Assembly: GCA_015680685.1 (NCBI GenBank)
Contig: MNCI01009439.1
Coordinates: forward strand, 625,238 to 689,237
DNA: 64,000 nucleotides
Reading direction: 5' to 3'
Source of the DNA: Gnetum montanum
Taxonomy: Eukaryota > Streptophyta > Gnetopsida > Gnetales > Gnetaceae
In this document: positions 22,888-33,409 of the stretch, in pieces
How positions within the stretch are numbered: the stretch's first letter is position 1
Layout: the number at the start of each line of letters is the position of its first letter
Position numbers and translations under genes: made by a program
The notes under the pieces: generated by a model
What the model saw: only the letters and a program-made list of their open reading frames with translations
Told to the model about the DNA's origin: nothing
Database searches by the model: none

Positions 22888-24176
22888 TGATGAATCATGT
22901 TTTTCCAGGCCCCGATATTGAATCCTTGATATCGAGTATGTGATATCGTAGCCTAGATAATGATATCGAATACACGATATTGTGTTTTAGAGCGACAGGC
23001 TAATGACACATTAATCACGCCCTACACTCAGGATTCATTATGCCCTGGGTTAGTTACCTCATGTCCTGATCTCTACAATCCCTTCTACAATTTTCCTCAT
23101 CTGGTTGTTCATGTATTTTTAACTTGTATTTTGTGTACATCGAATTCATACCTCATTATAGTGGTATCTACATGTGTGTGTTTTTGTGGAACTGGTGTGG
23201 ATTGCATTTAACCCTTTTAGTGCCTATGGACATTTTAAGGTGTGGTCACGTAAGGGCATGATAGGTAATAACCTACTTTGGGGAGGACCCACTTGCGTAA
23301 CTTTTGTAATTTTCACTCTTTGCACATCACCACATGATCTTATACCCTCCAAGTATTGCGTTGCTACAATAATATTTTCCTTTATCATTATTTTAAATTC
23401 CAACATTCCTATGCACCACAATATGTCCTTTTTCCTCATCTTACTCATGCATTTCATTGTCAAATTCCACTTCATTACACTTTTAGTGCCTTTAGGTCTC
23501 TTTGACATTACCTTAGATTCTTCATTGTTAACCTTGGAAATTCAAAAATTCATCAACTTTGCCAAATACCCTATTTTCAAAGGGACACGATATCAGGTAC
23601 CCGATATCATGTTTGATGCGATATTAGGTACGTGATATCGCGTTTATAAATACTATATATATGGACCACCCCCCTCCCCATGCATGTTAACGTCATTTTT
23701 CACTATTCATGAAAGGGGAGTTGTTGAAATTTTCTTCTATGAATTTTCTAGCTTGTGCACCTATCATTCAAACATCCATAACTTACTCATTGATGCTCTA
23801 ATTCTCGTTCTGATCAAACTTGCTTAAACCTAAAGTGTTTAACTTAGTCATGGGGGAAGGGTATGCTTCAAGTTGCACATAGTTTTTTCGAAATTTTTCG
23901 TTGCCTGAAGGATATTATCAAGGGTAAGTGACCTCAAAAATGCTAAAAACATTTGCCAAATTAATTTTATTTCTTCACCCAGACAATGAAAATTATTTTT
24001 TTTGGAGTCACCTAATCAAAATTGGGCCCAATATCAAAACTTTTATGAGAATTTTTGTGAAAATCTCTAACTCTAAATCACACTAAGTAAGAAATGAATC
24101 TATTAAAGGCAAGGAGTAAGGTATAAATCAAATTTTGTAAATAGCCTTATTGATAATCAGTCCCGTGTGATTGTAA
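22888..24176 (+). other. Chimeric 5' end of NA-B
   Basis: Only the first ~95 bp match the 3' LTR. After GATATTGTG near 22983 the sequence changes. Around 23240-23290 it resembles the Athila copy 2 3' UTR (CTTTGGGGAGGACCCAC, also at 34537). At 23588-23642 a second GATATC cluster is followed by TTTATAAATACTATATATATGG, then TAGTCATGGGGGAAGGGTA near 23847. NA-C has the same cluster, TATA and TAGTCGTGGGGGA order on minus (43900-43640). No primer site was recognised before the ORF. Confidence 0.55.
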
Positions 24177-26252
24177 ATGGCCCCTAAAAGAGGATAGCAA
24201 GGAGGACCTTCTCAGGGTGCATCCAAATGACCAAGGAGAGGTAGAGGCCAGACATCTCTTGAGGAACATATAGAGCAGGAGGCACAATCATTCAACATCC
24301 ATCAAGAACCTCCTATTACTATGCAATTGGGACATGCTGAAGGTGGAGATGGTGGAGCACCTGAACAGGGACAACATCTCACGTTATCTTTGGAATGTAT
24401 TCAGGTGATTTGTAAAAGGTCCATGTTAGTAGCTATGATTGTGGAACTTAACTTTGGACCTTTCACTAAGTTTTCTCCTGAAGCAGTTAGGGACCAACTT
24501 AAAGGGTTCCCATTGTGGCCTATTCTCTCTGAAAGTAGTGATTAGTACCTAAGAGAGACGTACCACTTTTGGCACAATAAAGAAGAAGACACCATCGTTG
24601 ATATTGGTGGTATTTCTATTGATTTCTCTTCCAAAGTCATTTCAGAAGTTCTAAATCTTCTAAATATAGGGCCAAAGGTTGCTTACTTGTCCACTCGTTC
24701 CGATGCTGATGTACGAAAGATATGGTTGAAAAGGATGTACGACAAGGAAGATAAAGAATATGGAGAGCTTACACTTGAAGAGAGAATCTACTTCAAAATT
24801 AGCACATATCACATTTTCCCAACAAAAGGTTTAAATAGAATTTCCACATATGCGACTAGAGGAAGTGCCATTTTGATGGGCAAGGTTAATGCCAACCTAC
24901 TCCATCTATATCTTACAGAAATTTGAGGCAGTTTGAAGAACATAAAATGGGGATGTTTGCATTGCCCTTCCCTTGTCTCATTAGGAAGCTGTGCCGATGT
25001 GCTGGAATTCTGGGGTACATTGATGATGTTCCTAGAAAGACCCAAAATGCTTCATTCATTGAATTACTGAAGCCACCAGCCCCAAGGAAAAGTGCTGGTG
25101 AGACACTAGAGTCTGAGAAAGAATAAACAGTGGGGTCCACTGCACCTTAAACTGCAAGGCCTAGCCAACTTCTAGGCACAAGGTCCAGTCAACAACAAGG
25201 AGAAGGGCCCAGCACACAACCTACAGGCCAACAAGACTAGCCACCACTGTTGTCATAGGACTATCAACTATCGATGAGCCATCTTAGGGGCATTCATGAA
25301 ATGGTCAGTTAGGGAAGCCATGATGAAGCCAATCTCTTCAGGGTCATCGATGATGCCATATGACCCATGGTCTCAATTGATTACACATAGGGCAAGGTGT
25401 CTATCCAAACAGGAGGAGGGGAATTACACTGGTTACAATAGACCTCTGGAAATGCTGCATATTTTCAAGTACAATTAGAAACTAGTGAAGGTGCCATAGT
25501 AGTGGTCATGTAGCATCAAGATGCAGCGGGAGCAGTAGAAATGGTCACATACCACATAAAGTAATCATTTAATGTCCCTTTTGTGCCATTGATAGATTTT
25601 ACAGGAGCACGTGATACTCAAACTTTGGTTGGCCTCTTGATGACTCTTGCAGAGCATGAGGATGTTATAGATCAGTTGCTGTAGAAAGGACAAGTGATGA
25701 TGCCCCTATTTGACATACCTCAAGATGTTACAACAACTCAGTCAGACCTCATCTTCACAAAAGAAAAGCTATTCATGGTAGGGGTTAGGGCCGAGCATGC
25801 AAAGGAGGAGTTAGAAAGACTCCAAGAAAAGCTTGTCACCTTACAAGCTATACAACGAGATCCATCCTAATTCATCCTTGCAGACTAGTTAGAATCCTTT
25901 TGGATAGAGAAACTAAATAAATTGCTGGAGGAGAATAAAAAAGTGGTTGAGGAAAAAGAGAAGGCTAATTGGAATGCTTCTAAGGCACAAGCTCAAACTT
26001 ATGCACATGCCAGAGCACTCAAGGCCTCACAAGAAGAAAATAAATGCCTCGCCACCGAAAATATTTGGTTGACTATAGTAGAAAAATTAAAGAATGTTCT
26101 CGAGAAAAATTTTCAACAATTGCAAGAATAATTAATAAGGGTTAACCAGGATATGAATTACTTAGCTAGAGAAAAAAAAGACCTCTCAATGGAGGAGGTA
26201 CATGTGATCCATTAGAAAATGGCAATTGAAATAAGCATGTGGCAGAATGAGG
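24177..26252 (+). pseudogene. Putative plant transposon-type protein (NA-B), N-terminal and middle part
   Basis: The likely start is ATG 24177 (MAPKRG then a stop). Recognisable blocks are VELNFGPFTKFSPEAVRDQL (24440-24500), an FSSKVISEVLNLL block, KIWLKRMYDKEDKEYG, ERIYFKISTYHIFPTKGLN, SAILMGKVNANLLHLYL and LPFPCLIRKLCRCAGILGY (24960-25020). They match the order of the putative plant transposon protein domain. A Pro/Gln linker follows, then a Glu/Lys-rich coiled coil (25922-26131). The reading is broken by many TAG/TGA codons, several of which look like C-to-T changes. Athila copy 2 interrupts it at 26258 and the C-terminal part resumes at 35979. Confidence 0.65.
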
Positions 26253-26257
26253 CCAAG

Positions 26258-27176
26258 TGATAAGACGCGATATTGCATGCACCGCGATATCGCGTACGCG
26301 ATATCACACTCCGCTGCCAAATCTATAAATAAGAGGCGGCACTCCTCTCATTTCTCATCCTAGGCTTAAAGTAGGGAAACTCTGGCAGTTTGATCACTCT
26401 AGAGGTAGAATATTTTCCATGTGCCTGCAATAGGAGTCTCCAAGTGAACGGATCTTTATTCGAGTAGGTTTGTACCTGAACACAAGTTATGTATGGCAAT
26501 AAAGAAAAGCTTTGTGGATAAACCTTGCAGTGCATGGAATAGGTTTATTACCTGTTATTTCTTACATGTTATTTATTACCTGCATTAGTGCAGCATGAGT
26601 ACGAGCATTGACGAATGTGTACATCTAATTAAGGAATTGATTGCTCATCGCGATTAGTCTCTCTCACCCTTGTCTCCTAGAACGCGGGATGAGTACAACT
26701 TGATTACGAGCATCTACAGATGTGTACGGCTAGTCAAGGAATTGGCTGCTCATCACGTTTAGGCTAATTAGATGCCTCAATATGACCACTTCAAGTATGT
26801 GCGTTACGTGTGGTGATCCCAGTAACGATTAGCGTTTGGTAGCCAAAGTTGCATAGTTCAGGGTGTGTATGGTAAGTGGGAATGGAGGCTGATGCTAGTT
26901 AGTTTAGAATTAGTCCTTAGTTAGAGTTAGTTAGCTTTCTAAACCCTTCGCTTTTAGCATAGAAGACATAAAACCATAAAAGACCAAAAAAATCATATAC
27001 CTCAGACTTACTTAACCATACACCGTGACAACAAAAGTAAGTCTGGGAAGACAATGAATGATTAACCCCAAGTGTTCCATGGGGCGTTTAGGCATTTAGT
27101 CTACAAAGTTTGATTGGATCACGCATGCTATGCTCATTTTGTATGGTTGAGTGTAGGGGTACCTTTCCACTCATCA
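26258..27176 (+). repeat. 5' LTR of Athila copy 2
   Basis: A 919-bp LTR, TGATAAG to CTCATCA. U3 is short: a GATATC cluster (26266-26306), then TATAAATAAG (26324-26333). AATAAA lies at 26498-26503, a candidate polyadenylation signal in R. It is homologous to the LTR of copy 1 (6212-7006). Several blocks (ATCTTTATTCGAGT, GAGTACAACTTGATTACGAGC) are shared with NA LTRs. Confidence 0.92.
26266..26333 (+). promoter_or_regulatory. GATATC cluster and TATA box of Athila copy 2
   Basis: CGATATTGC, CGATATCGCG and CGATATCAC sites, with CGCG/CGTACG between them, lie just before TCTATAAATAAGAGG. The cluster is short, palindromic and at a fixed distance from the TATA box, as in the other Athila-family LTRs here. 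Confidence 0.6.
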
Positions 27177-27177
27177 T

Positions 27178-27195
27178 TGGCACCGTTGCTAGGGA
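27178..27195 (+). other. Primer binding site (tRNA-Asp)
   Basis: TGGCACCGTTGCTAGGGA matches the plant tRNA-Asp complement TGGCGCCGTTGCCGGGGA except at three transition sites. It begins one base after the LTR end. Confidence 0.9.
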
Positions 27196-27318
27196 CTAAG
27201 TGTTTGTGCACCAAATAGAACATAAGGGATATCACTCACATCGTTGTGAGCATTAACGAACCTTCGGGTTAATCAAAAGAGAAAATTTATATAACGATGA
27301 ATTAGCACACCAATAAAA

Positions 27319-29115
27319 ATGCCTTCTTCTCATAAGAGCAACTCACCACCTAAGGACCACACACGAGACAGTCAGCAACATAAAAAACATAACCAAAATC
27401 AGCCAAGTCCTAAACAATACAAGATATTTTATACTCATCCTGATGAGTATATTCCAGATTTTACTTTTATTCTCCATCAAGAGGAGCAACTGTGATGGAA
27501 AGATTTGCAAGGTAACATTGTGTTACCCCCAGATCGATCAATCCCTCAGATGCTTTTCTGTGCCTTGGCACAGATTGACATGCAAGAATTATTTGCTGAA
27601 TACGTTGGTGAAGAATTTAACATGAGGGATAATTATCCCACAGATGCCCAACGTATGAGAGACTTAAGGCAGGAGAGCCAACATACACTGCTGAAGGGCA
27701 AGGTCCCGCATGTCCTTAGCGAAATAGGAGATGAGGAACCCCTTATCACGGGTTCTTTAGCAAAAGATGTTCCCCCTCCTAATGATGATGAGGAGGTTGG
27801 GTATCATAATCTATGATCAACGATACATAACCATGGTTTTGATGCCCGTGAGCACCAACTGTTCATAGAGGGAACAACCACTCATGCTAAGGATGAGCAC
27901 TTTGATTGTCACCACGATCAGGGCCGTAGCAGCCAAAGAGAAGACAAGAAACATCATCATGACGATGGTTCCCCTTCTTCTTCTCCTTCATCCCATCACT
28001 CATCCTCTTCTTCCACATCTAGGCGTAGCCACCATGAACATAAAGGTGAGGATAAAAGTAAGAAGGACAAAAGACCTCAACGGGAAAGTTGAGAGAGAGG
28101 ACAAGGGCAAGGACATAGGGAGAGTAGGGAACAACACAGACATCATAGGTGTCATGAAAGAGACAATCATGACGAGCCCCTACTCACAACCCGAAGTATG
28201 CTTGACACAACGAAGGCAGTTAGGATTCCCACAAGGCATTTAAAGGATAGCTGGATCAAGCATTTAGACATGAATAACATCCCACGATTTGAAGGGGGAT
28301 ACAGTGTTGATATGCAAAATCATTTACGGGCATTCCACGATGCCTGTGCCTTGCAGAATATAGAAAATGAGTGGAAAAAACTTAAGTTGTTCCCAAGGAC
28401 ACTCACCAAAGAAGCATAGAGCTGGTACCGGTCCTTAGAGCCGGAAACCATCAGGAGGTGGAGTACGATGCTAGAACTCTTCAATGAAAAGTATCAAATA
28501 TACTCTCGAGTATCTAATATGAGAAAGAAAATCCAAGAATGGAGGCAAGGAACACATGAATCCTTGGATGCAGCCATGGACAAATATTACTCTCGAGTAT
28601 CTAATATAAGAATAGAAATAAGGAGAACTCTTTGGGTCTATGCCCAAGGAAGAATTTTTGAACTAAGTGCTCATTATATCCAAAGGTTGATTGAGTTGGT
28701 GNAGGAGTGAAGTTTTGTGATGAAGAGGATGAGTCACCAATCGAAGAGTTGGTGAACCGGAAAACCTTGCCGATCCAAAAATTAACAATAGAAATAGCAG
28801 CTAAGGTAGATGACGTATGGAGTTCCTTAGACTCTAAAAATGAAACTTTCTTAAAAATTGCAGAAGAGTCTAAGGTAGAACAAAGTAGTGACAAAGGTAA
28901 GAAAAAGTGGAGAGATTTAAGCCCTACACATAACAAGGGTAAGGGGAAAATCACTAACTCTGATGTGGCTGTGGACTCTAACACTGACGATGATGGTGGA
29001 TGTGAGATTTGCCATTATGACCATCCTAAGGGATGTTGTCCCATCATCTCACATCTACAAGAGTCTGGGGTGTATGCGCTTAATCCAAGACTCAACCAAT
29101 GGCAAACACCCTGAA
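27319..29115 (+). pseudogene. gag: Athila copy 2 gag
   Basis: The start is ATG 27319, 124 bp after the primer site. An N-terminal segment (27505-27816) is followed by a His/Ser-rich part, then the retrotransposon gag core at 28198-28700. The core includes DMNNIPRFEGGYSVDMQNHL, LKLFPRTLTKEA, SWYRSLEPETIRRWSTM and LFNEKYQ. A TACTCTCGAGTATCTAATAT word occurs twice (28500 and 28586), 86 bp apart, inside the core. A DEEDESPIEELVNRKTLP block leads to a knuckle near 29003-29043 (CEICHYDHPKGCC), fitting the CX2CX3HX4C spacing of Athila gag. Stops occur at 27494, 28392 and elsewhere; one N at 28702. Confidence 0.85.
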
Positions 29116-30250
29116 GGTTACCTTATCCACAAGGTAACCCAAGGCAGTTCCACCAACCACTAACATATTATCCAAGTGGAACTCCACCATAGCCCATTAG
29201 ACAACATCAACAGTGGCAGCACCCGTAGTCTTGGGGAATGCCACCGCCAACACAACAGTACCCTTACCAGTAGCCTAGTCCTTATGGTTATTATGGGCAG
29301 CAGCCGATTTCCCCATGTGACTCTATGGGTCACATAAACCCTCTACGTTACTACCAAGTTCAAGAGTACTTTAGGACTCCTTCTCCTTCGGGAAATGCTC
29401 CATACCCACACTATCCTCCAATTCCATCCACATCTCTTGCGCCAGTAGCCCCACCGCCAACAGCTCCAACAAAGCCTAAAGTAAACCCCACTCAACCACG
29501 ACAACCCAACACTACGAGGGCTCCCAATCCTCGAATATCAGTTGGTTCTAATAATCATACACCAAAAAGACCCTTCCTTAGGATCAACAATCCAACTAAG
29601 CCTTCACCTTTACAAGTGGTTGAGCATCCTAACACCCCCATACCAAATAAGGTTTCGGGAAACCCTTCGATAGAGAAATCGCATCCAATGCATACAATTA
29701 TGTTAACACATACAGTAACTGACTGGATCAAGGTCAACCACCTTCCAAAGAAATTATTGAATCCAGGAGTCCCCCTAGTTTATCTCCAAGTCACTGGGAA
29801 TGAACCCCATAAGGCTCTCCTTGACTTGAGTTCTAGAGTCAACTTAATCTCACAAGAACTGTATAAAACCTGGAACCTACCTCCACTCAAGAAGAGCAAT
29901 GTTTGCCTAGAGCTGGCTGACCAATCCATCACTGTTCCTTTGGAATAGGTTGAGGACATTGTTACCACCGTCGGTGGATGGTCATATCCAGTCAATTTCC
30001 TAGTAATCTAGATAAACAATGACAAAGGGGATTTCCCAATTATAATGGGAAGGGCATGGCTGAATACAATCGATGCACGCCTAGGAATCCGCAACCTTTC
30101 CCTAAAAATATCCAAGATAAATACTTTTGGAAAAATTGAGAGGAAAAGAGTTCCATGCATCGCATATAGTGACACAAGGTGTCATTGCATGCAGAAATCA
30201 TGGGTGATGCGAAGTTTAACATTGCCTGCATGCAATCGGTGTGCATAGGA
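29116..30250 (+). pseudogene. pol: Athila copy 2 proline-rich linker and aspartic protease
   Basis: A Pro/Tyr/Gln-rich linker (29325-29520) leads to HTVTDWIKVNHLPKKLL and the protease. The active-site motif, DSGS in copy 1, reads ALLDLSSRVNLIS here (about 29812-29850): the Ser and Gly after the catalytic Asp are both changed, so the protease should be dead. The C-terminal half (30030-30250) keeps DFPIIMGRAWLNTIDA in a shifted frame after two stops. Confidence 0.82.
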
Positions 30251-30311
30251 TGTTGACATCCAAAAGTGCCTATATGCGACAGCCACACAACAAGAAAACA
30301 CCTAGTGGCTG

Positions 30312-31330
30312 ATGGCTGAAAAAGAGAGCAACTCGACAACCTGCATGGAACTAGTTGAGGGAATAACTAGTGCTTACATTGAAAGCACAAATGTACTAGA
30401 GCAAGTTCGTTGCCAACTTCCAGCCCTTAACTCCGAAAACATCGATTGGGGAAAGTTGGAGATTCCTGAGGAGTTTAAACAAGAGCCCCTTGATTTAAAA
30501 CTATTACCCACCGGTTTGGAATACATGATCCTTAAAAATGGAAAACCAATGATCATCAACGCAAAGCTCGCACCCAAGCAAAAAGAAAGTTTATTAAAGG
30601 TAATAAACAAGTGGTCAACAGCCTTTGCATGATCATACCCCGAACTAACCGGAATAGATCCTGGGATATGCCAACATAGGATTTACACAGAACCCTCTAT
30701 GAAGCCTCGCAAATAACCCTAGAGGCAATTGAACCCAAAGCTAAAACAAATAGTGAAAGAGGAGCTAGAGCAGCTTCTCAAGGCTGGGTTCATTTACCCT
30801 ATCGCTGATAGTGAATGGGTTAGTCCTCTTGTCATCGTACCAAAAAAAGGAGGTAAATGGAGGGTATGTATATATTTTAGGCTATTAAATATGGCAACAT
30901 TCAAAGATCACTTCCCATTTCCATTTGTTGACCAAGTCTTAGACACTATAGTAGGGCATCGCTATTACAGTTTTCTGGATGGATATAGTGGGTACAACAA
31001 AATACGAATTGCGCCAGAAGACCAAGCCAAGACAACGTTCACTAGTCCTTGGGGAACGGTTGCATACAAACAAATGCCCTTTGGCTTGTGCAATGCACCT
31101 ACCATGTTCCAACGATTAGTTCTAAGCATCTTTCAACAGCAAATAGGTAACGGAGTAGAAGTCTTCATGGATGACTTCTCCACTTATGGGATGAGCTTTG
31201 ATCAAGCCCTCGACCGGTTAGAGCAAGTATTGAAATGATGTGTTGAAACCAACCTTAAGCTCAACTGGCAAAAGAGTCATTTAATGATTTAAGAGGGCAT
31301 CGTACCGGGGCACAAAATTTTCCAATCAGG
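30312..31330 (+). pseudogene. pol: Athila copy 2 reverse transcriptase
   Basis: A linker (30312-30632, ENIDWGKLEIPEEF) leads to an unbroken 170-residue RT segment at 30729-31238. Motifs include EWVSPLVIVPKKGGKWRVCI, FLDGYSGYN (catalytic Asp84 of the segment), QMPFGLCNAPTMFQR and VEVFMDDFSTYG (Asp148-Asp149 intact). VCIYF carries Tyr where copy 1 has the family Asp. Stops at about 30631, 30716 and 31236-31290 isolate the segment from its neighbours. Copy 1 has the opposite state: protease motif intact, FMDD lost. Confidence 0.9.
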
Positions 31331-31337
31331 AATTGAG

Positions 31338-32135
31338 GTGGATCTGGAAAAAATCAAAGTCATCCAAGGAATTACCCAACAACCAAAGACTGTTAAAGAC
31401 ATTAGGTCATTCCTTGGGCACACTGGCTACTACAGGAGGTTTATTGCAAACTTCTCCAAAGTTTCCAAACCGTTGGTAGAATTAACGAAAAAAGATGCAC
31501 CATTTGAATGGACTAGGGAATGTGAACAAGCATTCCAAACCCTCAAACAGAGGCTGGTGGAAACTCCCATTCTACAAGCCCCTGATTGGTCCAGGCAGTT
31601 CCATATCATGATCAATGCATCTAACTATGCCTTAGGAGCTGTACTGACACAATTAGATGAACAAAAACAATCTTATTACATCCATTGTGCCAGTAAGAGT
31701 ATCACCAGTGCACAACTTAACTACACGACTATAGAAAAGGAATTAATGGCTGTAGTGTTTGCACCGAATAAATTTAGGCACTATGTATTGGGTTACAAAG
31801 TATACATCCATACAGATCATAGTGCAATTAGGTTCCTTATGAACAAGCCAACGGTTAGTCCACATATTATATGTTGGTTGGTGATTCTTCAGGAGTTCGA
31901 CTTAACCATAGTAGATCGCAAAGGCACCGAGAATGTAGTTGCCGATCACCTATCTTGGTTGCGGTGGGACAACAAAGAGGATGAATACATTGTATCTGAC
32001 CATTTTCCTGATGAAACCCTCTTTGCTGGTGTAGTAAATAATCAACCCATAGAAATAAATTGGTATAGTAGCATTCTTACCTATCTCACTTCCCAAAAAA
32101 TACCACAGGAGTTGGACTTTCGGAAGAAACAATAA
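31338..32135 (+). pseudogene. pol: Athila copy 2 RT connection and RNase H
   Basis: A 265-residue open segment. It starts with the RT thumb and connection (SFLGHTGYYRRFIANFS), then RNase H. The first catalytic Asp is replaced by Asn in MINASNYALGAVLTQ (residue 93); copy 1 keeps Asp there. The other acidic residues are present in EKELMAVV, HTDHSAIRFL and VVADHLSWL. The C-terminal tail runs towards the integrase zinc domain through a stop at 32135. Confidence 0.88.
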
Positions 32136-32149
32136 TTTCTTCACAAAAC

Positions 32150-33409
32150 CAAGTACTTCATGGAAATCAAGGGACAACTTTATAGAGTCTACCCTGATGG
32201 CTTGGTTTGATGGTGTGTGCCCGATCAAGATCAATTAAAAGTTCTCTAGGATGCTCATGAGGGCCCCTGTGGGGGTCATTATGCTGGGATATGAACAACT
32301 ACTAAGGTTCTGCTTGTAGGATATTATTGGCCAACATTATTTCGGGATGCCCATCATTTCACCCAATCCTGTGAGCGCTACCAACGTGATGGAGGAATGA
32401 CTGCTAGAATGGAGGATTTACAGCAATGGATTTAGCCTTTAGAACCCTTTGATATATGGGGAATATATTTTATGGGACTGATTACACCAATGTCGAACAG
32501 AAAAGTGTATATAATTATTGTTGTTGATTACTTAACCAAATGGGCTGAAGCAGCCACTATAACAGATTGCACATCATCTACAACTCACAATTTGTACAAC
32601 AACAAATCGTTAACAGGTTTGGTGTGCCACATGCACTCATTTCTGATAATGGAACACATTTTACGAGTGCAACCTTTCAGAAACTGATGCAACACTTAGG
32701 GGTTGAGCATAAACTGACCACACCTTACCACCCCCAAGCTAATGGTCAAGCTGAGATTACTAATAGGGAGATTACAATAATATTAACACAAAAAATTAGC
32801 AAATTTAGGCGAGACTTGAGCACAAAACTGAACGATGCTCTTTGGGTGTATCATTCCACTTGGAAGCTCCCTACAGGATATTCTCCCTATGAGCTAGTGT
32901 ATGGGAAACTTCCAAAACTCCCCATACAGAATGAGCTCCATACATTGTCCATGGCTTGTGAACTTTACTTGGATCTCGACCTAGCACAAAAACAACGGTT
33001 AGCAACTTTGAATGTGTTAGACGAGAATAGATTAGTTGCACTATCGTTAAATGAGTTGCACAAGGCACATAGTAAATAGTGTCATGACTTAAGGATCTGA
33101 AGGTTTAGGTACCAACCCAGAGATAAGGTCCTTTACTGGAACCCCACACATGTAAGCCAACGTACAAAGTTTCAAACCTTGTGGGAAGGACCTTATATTA
33201 TTCATACTACCTTCCCCTCTGGAGCCATGATGATATATAAGCCTGAAAGCCTGGATAAAAGGTTATTGGTTAATGTACAACAAACAAAACCTTTTCATGA
33301 ATCCGCAATAACCAGTGCAAGTTCCACCCCCACCAGCAGGCAACCTCGCTCATTATTTCGGATCTCTTCCTTTCCACTCAGTCATGGGGGAGATGGCCAC
33401 CTATGCTAA
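32150..33409 (+). pseudogene. pol: Athila copy 2 integrase
   Basis: The zinc domain (about 32170-32430) keeps the histidines and YWP. Its Cys pair reads SCERYQRDGG, so the second Cys is lost, whereas copy 1 lost the first. The catalytic core is split by a frameshift near 32590. The N-terminal part is at 32472-32600 (MGLITPMSN, DYLTKWAEA). The second part is at 32567-33079, with ISDNGTHFTSATF and NGQAEITNRE giving the D35E pair. The C-terminal part (33179-33409) has GAMMIYKPE and no chromodomain. Pieces in different frames preclude a product. Confidence 0.87.

Noticed and set aside
23174-23635. 153-codon ORF in the NA-B 5' region
   Set aside because: It spans a junction of LTR-like and UTR-like sequence and has no family signature.
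27178-27195. Possible tRNA gene remnant
   Set aside because: Only the 18-base primer complement is present, directly after an LTR; no cloverleaf can be formed.
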